64,000 nt of DNA from Flavobacteriaceae bacterium (lineage in GTDB: Bacteria; Bacteroidota; Bacteroidia; Flavobacteriales; Flavobacteriaceae): NCBI GenBank assembly GCA_947453195.1, contig CANGFO010000010.1, positions 50,100-114,099 on the forward strand. The letters are read 5' to 3'. The notes beneath the pieces are model-generated. The model saw nothing but the letters and a program-made list of their open reading frames with translations. It was not told the origin of the DNA and ran no database searches. This document shows, piece by piece, positions 1-7,399 of this stretch. The position numbers were made by a program, and so were the translations under genes. Every line of letters starts with the position of its first letter. Within the stretch, counting starts at the first letter, position 1.

Positions 1-212
1 CCATATGTTGTTCGATCTTCTAGCGCCGTTTGCTCCTGATTCATTACATTCACTTGATCGGAAATAACTTGATTAAAAAACGCAACCGTTTCTTGGTTAA
101 GCACTACTTTTAATTTAATAAAACGATTTTTTTGATAAAAATCAATTTGATCTTGGTTGATCGAATAGGGAGTGTCAAGGTACTCTTTTATTGAATTGGG
201 AATAGTTTGCAT
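1..212 (-). CDS. Phytanoyl-CoA dioxygenase (PhyH)-like protein, N-terminal part only
   Basis: This reading frame starts at an ATG at 212 and runs off the left edge, so only about 70 residues are visible. The visible protein begins MQTIPNSIKEYLDTPYSINQ and continues with a QIDFYQKNRFIKLKVVL stretch. That resembles the N-terminus of PhyH-family Fe(II)/2-oxoglutarate dioxygenases, where a helix asking for 'the enzyme moves from an outside position to an (F/Y)-x-(E/Q)-N-G-(F/Y)-I-x-L' segment precedes the jelly roll. The metal-binding His and Asp residues lie outside the window, so activity cannot be judged. The gene is divergent from the AraC-type regulator at 354, with 141 bp between them, which suggests it is that regulator's target. 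The family call rests on a short N-terminal similarity. Confidence 0.5.
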   Translation of the reverse strand, partial: MQTIPNSIKEYLDTPYSINQDQIDFYQKNRFIKLKVVLNQETVAFFNQVISDQVNVMNQEQTALEDRTTY

Positions 213-353
213 CGTATCAAGCTTTTATTCAGTTAATTAATTGATCCAAAACTAGCAATTAGTTATTCGTTCATTTAACATTTAATTGTCAATTTATGAT
301 ACTATATTGAATTATATTTGTAATAATTTTATAAAATAAGTTAATAATAAACC

Positions 354-1196
354 ATGAAGGCCGTATTAGAAGATATTAAATCACAAAAAGGGACATCGAG
401 TTTTTATGCGTACCGTTTTCAAGTTCCTTTTTTTGAATTCAAATGGCATTACCATCCCGAATATGAATTGACTTACATTGTAAAAGGAAATGGCTATCGA
501 ATTGTTGGCAATACGTATGAAAATTATAAAGACGGCGATTTGGTTTTGTTGGGCCCTAATTTGCCACATACCTGGACAGGAAAAGCCATCGATAAGGAAC
601 CATTTGAAGCGGTAGTCATTCAGTTTTCAAAAGAATTTATTGGTGCTTTTTTAGGATTTGAAGAAGCAGAGCAAATTAAAATACTGTTTGAGAATTCGAT
701 TAGAGGAATTTCATTTGATGCCAATTCAAAATTGGTTAATTCAATTAAAACGCTGACAGAATTAAACGGAATGGATAAAATTTTGAGATTAATTTCTGTG
801 TTGCATGCGTTGTCTCAAACCAAATACAACTTAATTGCACCCAATACCTTTCACACGATTGTATCAAAGAAAAGCGAAATGCGAATCAATGAAGTTTGTT
901 TGTTTATTCAAAAGAATTTCAATACCGCAATTAGTTTAAAGCAAGTGGCCAACCAAATTTATTTGACCGAAAGTAATTTTTGTAAGTTTTTCAAAAAAGC
1001 AACTGGAAAAACCTATTCCGATTATCTGAATGAAATCAGAATTAATGAAGCGGCTCGATTGTTGCTGCAAACGGATAAAACGATCAGCCAAATTTCTTTT
1101 GAGTGCGGGTTTGAAACGCTGAGTTATTTTAATAGGGTGTTTTTAAAAAAGAAAAACAGGACTCCATCTGTATTTAGAAATGAAAAATCAATTTAA
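354..1196 (+). CDS. AraC-family transcriptional regulator with cupin sensor domain
   Basis: The 280-residue protein has the usual two-domain layout. Residues about 20-110 form a cupin-like fold with WHYHPEYEL at 31-39 and an LLGPNLPHTW segment at 66-74, which is typical of effector-binding jelly rolls. Residues about 176-275 form two helix-turn-helix motifs, the second containing ISQISFECGFETLSYFNRVF. Such proteins bind operators next to sugar or small-molecule catabolic genes. It is divergent from a PhyH-like gene, so it probably controls that gene and its downstream partners. The ATG at 354 is preceded by a TATATTTG element at 313-320 that fits the Bacteroidetes -7 box, although a TTG at the ideal distance is missing. 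The ligand is unknown. Confidence 0.88.
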   Translation: MKAVLEDIKSQKGTSSFYAYRFQVPFFEFKWHYHPEYELTYIVKGNGYRIVGNTYENYKDGDLVLLGPNLPHTWTGKAIDKEPFEAVVIQFSKEFIGAFLGFEEAEQIKILFENSIRGISFDANSKLVNSIKTLTELNGMDKILRLISVLHALSQTKYNLIAPNTFHTIVSKKSEMRINEVCLFIQKNFNTAISLKQVANQIYLTESNFCKFFKKATGKTYSDYLNEIRINEAARLLLQTDKTISQISFECGFETLSYFNRVFLKKKNRTPSVFRNEKSI

Positions 1197-1200
1197 ATAA

Positions 1201-1231
1201 AAAAGCCCAGTCGTAAAACTGGGCTTTTTTT
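1201..1231. terminator. Intrinsic terminator between the AraC gene and tRNA-Met
   Basis: AAAAGCCCAG and CTGGGCTTTT form a ten-base stem around a short loop. A T-run follows on the plus strand and an A-run precedes it, so it can end both the AraC gene and the minus-strand tRNA. Confidence 0.85.
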
Positions 1232-1233
1232 TG

Positions 1234-1307
1234 TAGCGAGAGGGAGATTTGAACTCCCGACCTCAGGGTTATGAATCCTGCGCTCTAACCGACTGAGCTA
1301 CCTCGCC
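1234..1307 (-). tRNA. tRNA-Met (anticodon CAT)
   Basis: The minus strand folds into a 74-nt cloverleaf. The acceptor stem is GGCGAGG with TCTCGCT (G-U at both ends), the D-arm begins TAGCTCAG, the anticodon loop is TTCATAA, and the T-arm is GGGAG-TTCAAAT-CTCCC. The discriminator base is A, and CCA is not encoded. The anticodon CAT and overall sequence suggest an elongator tRNA-Met. An Ile2 tRNA modified at C34 has the same anticodon but usually a different body. Confidence 0.93.
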
Positions 1308-1449
1308 AAATGTCGATTTGCGTTTTCGAATGCGGGTGCAAATATAACACTAAAATCACAGCATACAAATATTACATTAAGAAAATAAAATATTTTTTTC
1401 TTTTGTTTTTTTTATAAATAAAAATTATATATTTAGCAAAATTTACAAT

Positions 1450-1842
1450 ATGTCGTCCAAAGTTCGTTATGAGATTGAATTCCCTATTAATTCGTCTCCG
1501 CAGTTATTATATCAATACATTTCTTCTCCCTCTGGTTTGCAAGAATGGTTTGCAGACAAGGTAAATTCTCGTGGAGAGTTTTTTACTTTTGAATGGAATG
1601 ATTCTCAAGAAAATGCACGATTGGCTTCCAAAAAAACCGGTGAGAAAATCAAGTTCAAATGGATTGATGAAAATAAAAAGGACACCGAATATTATTTTGA
1701 AATCCGAATTCTTGAAGACGAATTAACCAAGGATGTATCGTTGCTTATTGTTGATTTTGCCGAAGAAGATGAGTTGGATGAATCCAAACAATTATGGGAA
1801 AATCAAGTTTCTGATTTGAAGCATGTAATTGGTTCGGTATAA
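1450..1842 (+). CDS. START-like domain protein (SRPBCC superfamily)
   Basis: A 130-residue protein covering a single START/AHSA1-like fold. It starts VRYEIEFPINSSPQLLYQYI, followed by a PSGLQEWFADKV segment, and ends in a long C-terminal helix (LWENQVSDLKHVIGSV). This fold makes a hydrophobic pocket for lipids or other small ligands, but the Bacteroidetes members have no assigned function. It precedes a class IV aminotransferase by 37 bp on the same strand and probably shares its transcript. A TATATTTA at 1428-1435 with a TTG at 1403-1405 is a possible promoter with 22-bp spacing. Confidence 0.8.
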   Translation: MSSKVRYEIEFPINSSPQLLYQYISSPSGLQEWFADKVNSRGEFFTFEWNDSQENARLASKKTGEKIKFKWIDENKKDTEYYFEIRILEDELTKDVSLLIVDFAEEDELDESKQLWENQVSDLKHVIGSV

Positions 1843-1879
1843 ATTTCACATCAAATTTTTGCAGTAATAAGATTTTCTT

Positions 1880-2710
1880 ATGATTAACTTCAACGGTTCT
1901 TTTCTTCTTTCCGAAGGGTTGTTATCTAGTATAAACAGAGCTTTTTTATATGGAGACGGCGTATTTGAAACGCTTAAAGTTGTAAACGCCAAAGTCTTAT
2001 TTTTAGAAGATCATTATTTTAGATTAATGGCTTCAATGCGAATTGTGCGCATGCAAATCCCAAATAATTTTACCTTAGAATATTTTGAAGAGCAAGTAAT
2101 TAGCACTGCAACCGCTTGCAGTTGTGCCGATGCTGCGCGTGTTCGATTTACTGTTTATAGAAACGATGGCGGCTATTATTTGCCTCAAACGCGTGAAGTT
2201 TCCTATGTGATTCAGGCATCAGCTTTGACGTCTGCTTTGTATTCTTTTTCTGATGCGGTTTATGAAGTAGATTTATATAAAGATTTTTTCATTTCAAAAC
2301 AGTTGCTTTCAACCATAAAAACAACCAACAAGATGATTTCGATCACGGGGAGTATTTATGCACAAGAAAATGATTTGCAAAATTGCCTCTTGCTGAATAA
2401 TGAAAAAAATGTGGTGGAAGCTTTGAATGGAAATTTATTTATGTTGATGGGAAATAAGTTGATCACCCCGCCAATTGATGAAGGCTGCCTAAACGGAATT
2501 ATCAGAAAAAAAATACTAGAACTTGCTAATAAAATGGAAGGAATTGAAGTAGTGCAAGAGCCAATTTCACCCTTTGATTTGCAAAAAGCTGATGAACTTT
2601 TTATTACAAATATTATTATTGGAATTCAGCCCATTACGCAATACCGTAAAAAAGGGTATACTACAAAACTAGCAGCTCGGTTACTGCAGCAATTAAACGA
2701 ACTAATTTAA
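1880..2710 (+). CDS. Aminotransferase class IV (PLP-dependent; PabC/branched-chain type)
   Basis: The 276-residue protein has fold-type IV PLP-enzyme hallmarks: RAFLYGDGVFETLKV at 20-34, the likely Schiff-base lysine K147 in STIKTTNKM, the EALNGNLFML strand, and a late GCLNGIIRKKIL segment that binds the cofactor phosphate. Candidates are aminodeoxychorismate lyase (folate synthesis), D-amino-acid aminotransferase or branched-chain aminotransferase. Sequence inspection cannot choose between them, although the length and the GDGVFET motif suit the PabC-like group. Its last nine bases overlap the end of the convergent yqgE gene. Confidence 0.82.
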   Translation: MINFNGSFLLSEGLLSSINRAFLYGDGVFETLKVVNAKVLFLEDHYFRLMASMRIVRMQIPNNFTLEYFEEQVISTATACSCADAARVRFTVYRNDGGYYLPQTREVSYVIQASALTSALYSFSDAVYEVDLYKDFFISKQLLSTIKTTNKMISITGSIYAQENDLQNCLLLNNEKNVVEALNGNLFMLMGNKLITPPIDEGCLNGIIRKKILELANKMEGIEVVQEPISPFDLQKADELFITNIIIGIQPITQYRKKGYTTKLAARLLQQLNELI

Positions 2711-3262
2711 ATTAGGGTTTTCTGGTGCGTTAGACCAAATAAGGTAATCGCCACCTAATTCGGTTATTTTTTCTTTCCAGATTTTTTTTGATGAGGTACT
2801 AAGCAAACCTTTTTTATGTTTGTTGACCGCTATTGCCCAAGAATTACCTTCTATTTCTTCTTCTAATTGGCTGGAACCCCAGCCAGTGTAGCCAAGGAAA
2901 AACCGAATATCTTCTTTATTTATTTTTCCTTCGTTGATCAAGCTTTTGGTTAGTTCAAAATCGCCGCCCCAATAAATTCCATTGGATATTTCAACGCTGT
3001 CAAAAATTAAGTCCGGTATGGTGTGAATAAAATACAGATTGTCTTGCTCAACTGGTCCACCATTATAGATTTTGAAAGAAGCTTCTATATCTGGAACTAA
3101 ATCATTAATAGTGTATTCCAACGGTTTATTCATAATGAATCCCAGCGAGCCTTCGTTGCTGTACTCAGCAAGTAAAATTACAGATCTATTAAAGAAAAGG
3201 TCTCCCAAAATGGAAGGTTCGGCAATTAATAGTTGTCCTTTTTGAAGTTTTTCTGAGATCAT
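2702..3262 (-). CDS. YqgE/AlgH family protein (UPF0301)
   Basis: The 186-residue protein shows the family's conserved blocks in order: KGQLLIAEPSILGDLFFNRSVILL (residues about 8-31), EGSLGFIMNKPL, YNGGPVEQDNLYFIH, and FFLGYTGWGSSQLEEEIEGNSW. The family is widespread in Gram-negative bacteria and the biochemical role is not settled. The ATG at 3262 is followed directly by the conserved N-terminus. It is convergent with the aminotransferase gene and the two stops overlap by 9 bp, leaving no room for a terminator between them. Confidence 0.93.
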   Translation of the reverse strand: MISEKLQKGQLLIAEPSILGDLFFNRSVILLAEYSNEGSLGFIMNKPLEYTINDLVPDIEASFKIYNGGPVEQDNLYFIHTIPDLIFDSVEISNGIYWGGDFELTKSLINEGKINKEDIRFFLGYTGWGSSQLEEEIEGNSWAIAVNKHKKGLLSTSSKKIWKEKITELGGDYLIWSNAPENPNLN

Positions 3263-3320
3263 TATTTATTTATATAAATTAAAAGTACAAAAAACCAATT
3301 AAAGATTCCAAGTATAGGCA

Positions 3321-3350
3321 AAAAAAAATCACGCTAAAAGCGTGATTTTA
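3321..3350 (-). terminator. Intrinsic terminator of the HU gene
   Basis: On the minus strand AAAATCACGCT and AGCGTGATTTT form a stem with a short loop followed by a T-run of eight or more. It lies 19 bp beyond the HU stop codon. Confidence 0.85.
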
Positions 3351-3368
3351 TATTGAAGAGGAAACTTA

Positions 3369-3641
3369 CTAGTTTACTGAACCATCTAATTCAGCACCAG
3401 CTTTAAATTTCACTACATTTTTAGCAGCAATTTTAATAGTTTTTCCTGTTTGTGGATTTCTACCATCTCTTGCAGCTCTTTTAGTAACTGACCAAGATCC
3501 GAAACCTACTAAAGAAACTCTACCACCTTTTTTCAAAGTAGATCCTACGTTTCCTAAAAATGACTCTAAAGCTAATTTAGCAGCAGCTTTTGTAATTCCT
3601 GCATCAGCAGCAATAGCATCGATTAATTCTGATTTGTTCAT
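3369..3641 (-). CDS. HU-family histone-like DNA-binding protein
   Basis: A 90-residue HU/IHF-type protein. The N-terminal helices begin MNKSELIDAIAADAGITKAAA, and the DNA-contacting arm holds GFGSWSVTKRAARDGRNPQTG with the RNPxTG tip that intercalates into the minor groove. The C-terminus is NVVKFKAGAEL. It bends and compacts DNA as a dimer. A longer frame reaches 3683, but the consensus promoter at 3686-3715 places transcription start inside that extension. The ATG at 3641 also gives the family's usual length and first residues. It appears to be a single-gene unit with its own promoter and terminator. Confidence 0.96.
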   Translation of the reverse strand: MNKSELIDAIAADAGITKAAAKLALESFLGNVGSTLKKGGRVSLVGFGSWSVTKRAARDGRNPQTGKTIKIAAKNVVKFKAGAELDGSVN

Positions 3642-3685
3642 AATAATAGTTATTAATTGTTGGTTAAACATTTTTTTAATCAAAA

Positions 3686-3715
3686 CAAATTTAGTAGAAA
3701 ATATAGACTGCGCAA
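3686..3715 (-). promoter_or_regulatory. Bacteroidetes-type promoter of the HU gene
   Basis: The minus strand carries TTG at 3715-3713, a 19-bp spacer, and TAAATTTG at 3693-3686. This matches the -33 TTG / -7 TAnnTTTG consensus exactly. The expected transcription start is near 3680, about 40 nt before the chosen ATG. Confidence 0.75.
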
Positions 3716-3730
3716 GGGCTTGAGGCTATT

Positions 3731-3770
3731 TTAGCTGATTTTGTTGATAAGTAGCCGGTTTTGTTGATAA
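3731..3770 (-). repeat. Two 20-bp tandem repeats upstream of the HU promoter
   Basis: Positions 3731-3750 and 3751-3770 match at 17 of 20 bases, and both end TTTTGTTGATAA. Read on the minus strand each carries TTATCAACA, one base from a canonical DnaA box. The copies are two helical turns apart, on the same face, about 15 bp upstream of the -33 TTG. That is where an activator or repressor would bind. The binding protein is unknown. Confidence 0.6.
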
Positions 3771-3822
3771 AAGCGGCCTTTTTTCTTGATTTTTATTCAA
3801 TTAAACCAATATTTACAATGGT

Positions 3823-4770
3823 TTACACTGCTTTTGCTTCGCCAGAAAGGGTCAATCCATTCAATAATTCGGCGGTTGTCATTCTCTTTTTTCCTGGAAA
3901 CTGCAAACTTGCAATTTCTAAGTAACCATTTTGAACTGCAATCTTCATTTCTTTTTTTGTTGTTAGGATGCTTCCAATAGCATTAGTGTGGCTTTCTACT
4001 ACTAATTTGGCTTCGTATAGTTTAACACTCCACTGATTGTCTCCATCCAAAAAAGTACACCATGCACTTGGATAGGGAGAAAGTCCTCTTATAAGATTGT
4101 AGATTTCAATTCCGGATTTTGTAAAATCTATTTTGCAATTGTCTTTATTAAGTTTGTAGGCGGTTTTAATTTCGCTTGAATCTTCCTGAATGGTAGTTTG
4201 TGCTAATCCATTTTCTATAAGGCTCAGCGTTTCGGTTACGGCCTCACATCCAAGTTCCATTAACCGATCGTGAAGAACTCCAGCATTTTCAGAAATAGAA
4301 ATCGGCGTTTCTTTACTAAGTATCATGGCACCGGTGTCAATTTTGTCATCGATAAAGAAAGTGGTTACTCCGGTTTTGGTTTCTCCATTAATTATTGCCC
4401 AGTTAATAGGTGCAGCACCACGATAATTGGGAAGGAGGGAAGCGTGAAGGTTAAAAGTTCCTAATTTTGGCATTTTCCAAACCACTTCGGGTAACATTCT
4501 AAAGGCAACAACTACTTGCAGGTTGGCATTTAAACTGTTTAATTCTGATAAAAAATCTTCGTCTTTTAAATTGGTAGGTTGTAATAAATGCAGTTGATGT
4601 TCTAGTGCATATTCCTTTACCGCCGAATATTTTATTTTTTGTCCGCGTCCTGCTGGTTTGTCTGCAGCAGTAATTACGCCAACCACTTCATAATTATTTT
4701 TTATGATCGTGTCTAAAATTCCTACAGCAAATTCGGGCGTACCCATAAAAACGATTCTTAATTTTTCCAT
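3823..4770 (-). CDS. fmt: Methionyl-tRNA formyltransferase
   Basis: Formylates the amino group of Met-tRNAfMet using 10-formyl-tetrahydrofolate. The N-terminal catalytic domain starts MEKLRIVFMGTPEFAVGILD and contains FNLHASLLPNYRGAAPINWA, with the folate and active-site Asn/His loop, and IDDKIDTGAMI with the catalytic Asp. The C-terminal OB-like tRNA-binding domain contains LIRGLSPYPSAWCTF. From this ATG the protein is 315 residues, the usual length. An in-frame ATG at 4782 would add only MPNT, encoded by a dispersed repeat, and is less likely. It lies downstream of recQ in the same direction. Confidence 0.96.
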   Translation of the reverse strand: MEKLRIVFMGTPEFAVGILDTIIKNNYEVVGVITAADKPAGRGQKIKYSAVKEYALEHQLHLLQPTNLKDEDFLSELNSLNANLQVVVAFRMLPEVVWKMPKLGTFNLHASLLPNYRGAAPINWAIINGETKTGVTTFFIDDKIDTGAMILSKETPISISENAGVLHDRLMELGCEAVTETLSLIENGLAQTTIQEDSSEIKTAYKLNKDNCKIDFTKSGIEIYNLIRGLSPYPSAWCTFLDGDNQWSVKLYEAKLVVESHTNAIGSILTTKKEMKIAVQNGYLEIASLQFPGKKRMTTAELLNGLTLSGEAKAV

Positions 4771-4780
4771 AGTGTTTGGC

Positions 4781-4800
4781 ATTGCGAGGCACGAAGCAAT
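4781..4800. repeat. Short palindromic repeat between recQ and fmt
   Basis: ATTGCGAGGCACGAAGCAAT is an imperfect palindrome (ATTGC...GCAAT). From memory this motif is dispersed in many Bacteroidetes genomes. Here it fills most of the gap between the recQ stop and the fmt start and encodes a spurious in-frame ATG ahead of fmt. Confidence 0.6.
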
Positions 4801-4808
4801 CTCATTTT

Positions 4809-6704
4809 TTATTTCTTAATAGAATATAAGTTGTTTGGTTGAATGGTAATGGAGTTGTTTTCCATTAATGTTTGAAGTGCAAAGATAACATCGTCTTTTG
4901 GATATTTTGTTATTTTTTGAATATCTCTAGAGTTTAATTCTTGCAATTTTAGTAATTCAAGAATGTCTAGAGTTATTGTTTTAATGTCGACTTTCTTTTT
5001 GTTTTTAGAAATACAATAAGAACAAATGCCGCAATCGTCATTAACTTTTTCTCCAAAATAGTTTAACAACAATTTGCTTTTACATTGTGTGTCTTCATTA
5101 ATATAATGGAGCACCGATTTTAGTTGGTCGGTCTTTAATTTATTTTGGGCTTCCAAATATTTAGCAACTCGGTTTATTGTTCTTTCATCTTCACGGACTT
5201 CATTAAAAGTAATCGAAGCGTCATTGTTTTTTGCATGCAATTCGATGATTCCTTTTTCATTTAATTTATGCAAAATGGCCAATACTTGATTTTCATCCGA
5301 ATTGGATTTTTTTGCAATAAGCGAAATATTAATTACCGATTGCGATTCATAAACTCCCGGATTGGTTCTTAAGATGGTCAGAATAACCTCTTCATCTTGC
5401 GGATTTAAACTAATGTACCGCATTACTTCTTTGGAAGGAATGCAAAATTGTAGCGTAATTTTTTCGGAAAATTCCTGCGATAGCGAAAGAATTCCTTGGC
5501 GATCTAGAAATTGTAAGGCATTGTAAACCTTCAAAACCGAAAACGAATATTTAGTGCAAAAATGGTTGATGTTGAAGTTGAATTTTTCATCCAATCCTTC
5601 ACCGTAGGCTATTTGAAAATAAGTGTTGAGTTTGATGTAAACCAACTTTAAAAAGGCTTTATCGCAAAGGATACTCAAAAACTGCGATTCGGCATGAATC
5701 ACATCGGATGGATTGGCAAGCAAAACAGCAAAAGCTTTTTCGCCATTTCGGCCCGCTCTTCCAGCTTCTTGGTAATAGTTTTCAAGGTTGGAAGGAATGT
5801 GTAAATGCACTACGGTTTTCACATTGGCTTTGTCAATTCCCATTCCGAATGCATTGGTTGCAATAATCACCTGGGCTTTTTCATCCATCCAAAGCAGTCT
5901 GTTTTTTTCTTTTTCCTTAGCAGATAAACCGCCGTGGTAATATGTTGAAGAATATCCTAAAGAGTTTAATTGAAGTGCTGTTTCTGAACAGGCTTTTCTA
6001 TTGTTTACATACAATATGGCAGGCTGCGGATTTTTTTTAAGAATTTGTTCCAATAAATTTAGTTTGTCTTCCACATTAAAAACCATGTAGGCTAAGTTTT
6101 CTCTGGCAAATGATTTGGTAAATACTTGCGCTTGTTGCATTTGTAATTGGGCCAAAATATCTTCTTGCACCTTACTTGTTGCTGTGGCTGTTAATGCTAA
6201 AAACGGAACTTTAGGAAAAAACGCTTTGAGCTTTGCAATTTTCAAATAGGCAGGTCTAAAATCATGTCCCCATTGCGAAACACAATGCGCTTCATCAATA
6301 GCAATTAGATTAATAGGAAGATTTTTAATACGCTCTAGCACCCAATCACTTTGAAGTCGCTCCGGCGATAGATATAAAAATTTGTAATTACCATATTGGC
6401 AATTGTCAAGCAAGTCGATGAGTTCTTCGGAGTGAATTCCGCCTGTTAAAGCAATGGCTTTAATTCCTTTGCTTTGCAGGTTTTCAACTTGGTCTTTCAT
6501 TAAAGCAACCAATGGCGAAATAACCAAGCAAATGCCCTCCATTAGCATAGCAGGAACCTGAAAAGTAATTGATTTTCCGCCGCCTGTAGGCATTAATCCG
6601 AAAGTATCTTTTCCTTCTAAAACCGAATTAATAATGGCTTCCTGAGGCGTTCTAAACGCATCATGGTTCCAATATTTTTTTAGGATTTCTATCGGTTTGG
6701 ACAT
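4809..6704 (-). CDS. recQ: ATP-dependent DNA helicase RecQ
   Basis: A 3'-5' superfamily 2 DNA helicase acting in recombination and fork repair. Visible motifs are RTPQEAII (motif 0), MPTGGGKSITFQ (Walker A), VISPLVALMKDQ, IDEAHCVSQWGHDFR (DEAH box), LTATAT, and NYYQEAGRAGRNGE (motif VI). The RecQ zinc site follows, with cysteines at about 541, 558, 561 and 564. After it comes a short region with winged-helix character. At 631 residues it lacks an obvious HRDC domain, so it is a shorter RecQ form. It lies directly upstream of fmt. Confidence 0.95.
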   Translation of the reverse strand: MSKPIEILKKYWNHDAFRTPQEAIINSVLEGKDTFGLMPTGGGKSITFQVPAMLMEGICLVISPLVALMKDQVENLQSKGIKAIALTGGIHSEELIDLLDNCQYGNYKFLYLSPERLQSDWVLERIKNLPINLIAIDEAHCVSQWGHDFRPAYLKIAKLKAFFPKVPFLALTATATSKVQEDILAQLQMQQAQVFTKSFARENLAYMVFNVEDKLNLLEQILKKNPQPAILYVNNRKACSETALQLNSLGYSSTYYHGGLSAKEKEKNRLLWMDEKAQVIIATNAFGMGIDKANVKTVVHLHIPSNLENYYQEAGRAGRNGEKAFAVLLANPSDVIHAESQFLSILCDKAFLKLVYIKLNTYFQIAYGEGLDEKFNFNINHFCTKYSFSVLKVYNALQFLDRQGILSLSQEFSEKITLQFCIPSKEVMRYISLNPQDEEVILTILRTNPGVYESQSVINISLIAKKSNSDENQVLAILHKLNEKGIIELHAKNNDASITFNEVREDERTINRVAKYLEAQNKLKTDQLKSVLHYINEDTQCKSKLLLNYFGEKVNDDCGICSYCISKNKKKVDIKTITLDILELLKLQELNSRDIQKITKYPKDDVIFALQTLMENNSITIQPNNLYSIKK

Positions 6705-6751
6705 GGAATAATTACGAATTTACTATTTCGTAAAAGTAATAAAACAATAAA

Positions 6752-7285
6752 TTATATTTGATTTAAAATGAAAGAGATTCGTTCTTCCACAGTTCCTTTT
6801 GGAACTTCAATCAAATGATAACCATATTTTTGGTAGGTTTCGGTAAGGTGATTGTAAATGAGGGTGGCTTGTTCAAAGTTCTCATAACGCTCGTTATCAC
6901 TTTCATATATTTCTTCCCAAGGCGGAAGTAAGAATATTTTAGTGTAAATATGTTCGCGGCAAGCCAGATCAAAAAAAGAAGGATAGCTGTCGCCAATGTA
7001 ATGCATGTAGGCCAACACATCGGGAATTCCTCTGTCTAGAAAAACAATGTCGTGTGGTTCATTTTGGGCATTGTAAAATTGTTTCTTTCTACCTTCTAAA
7101 AGTAGTTCGCTAAAAAGCAACGGATTTTCTAAAAACAATTGTTCAATTCCTTGTTTTTTGGCTTCTAAAGTTACTTCACGAGAAATCTCAGGGTAACAAC
7201 AAAATCCTTTAGCTAATAAGCTGTCAATGATAGTTGTTTTTCCTGTGCCCGGACCTCCAATAATAACTACGATTTCTTTATCCAA
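6752..7285 (-). CDS. Small AAA/P-loop ATPase (NadR/Ttd14-like, AAA_28)
   Basis: The 177-residue protein opens with a P-loop, VVIIGGPGTGKTTIIDSL, followed by YPEISREVTLEAKKQG and a DIVFLDRGIPDVLAYMHY block typical of the AAA_28 group, whose members resemble kinases. Substrate and role are unknown. A stop codon lies two codons upstream of the start and there is no in-frame ATG before the P-loop, so translation almost certainly begins at the TTG at 7285. It is divergent from the FISUMP lipoprotein gene. Confidence 0.75.
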   Translation of the reverse strand: MDKEIVVIIGGPGTGKTTIIDSLLAKGFCCYPEISREVTLEAKKQGIEQLFLENPLLFSELLLEGRKKQFYNAQNEPHDIVFLDRGIPDVLAYMHYIGDSYPSFFDLACREHIYTKIFLLPPWEEIYESDNERYENFEQATLIYNHLTETYQKYGYHLIEVPKGTVEERISFILNQI

Positions 7286-7334
7286 AATTTATAGAAATAA
7301 GCGGCAAATTTATTGATTTGTTTTAGATATAATG

Positions 7335-7364
7335 TTGGAAATTAATTAAATTTTTTTAATTTTG
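7335..7364 (+). promoter_or_regulatory. Bacteroidetes-type promoter of the FISUMP lipoprotein gene
   Basis: TTG at 7335-7337, a 19-bp spacer and TAATTTTG at 7357-7364 match the -33/-7 consensus. The ATG at 7400 gives a leader of about 30 nt. Confidence 0.7.
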
Positions 7365-7399
7365 GAATCTATTCACAAAATACAAATCATATCTAAGTT

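Noticed and set aside
3642..3683. Longer HU start with 14 extra residues
   Set aside because: The consensus promoter puts transcription start within the extension, and the family begins at MNKSELIDAI.
3731..3770. Replication origin from two DnaA-box-like sequences
   Set aside because: Only two imperfect boxes, no AT-rich unwinding element with further boxes, and no dnaA or dnaN nearby. Reported only as a possible operator.
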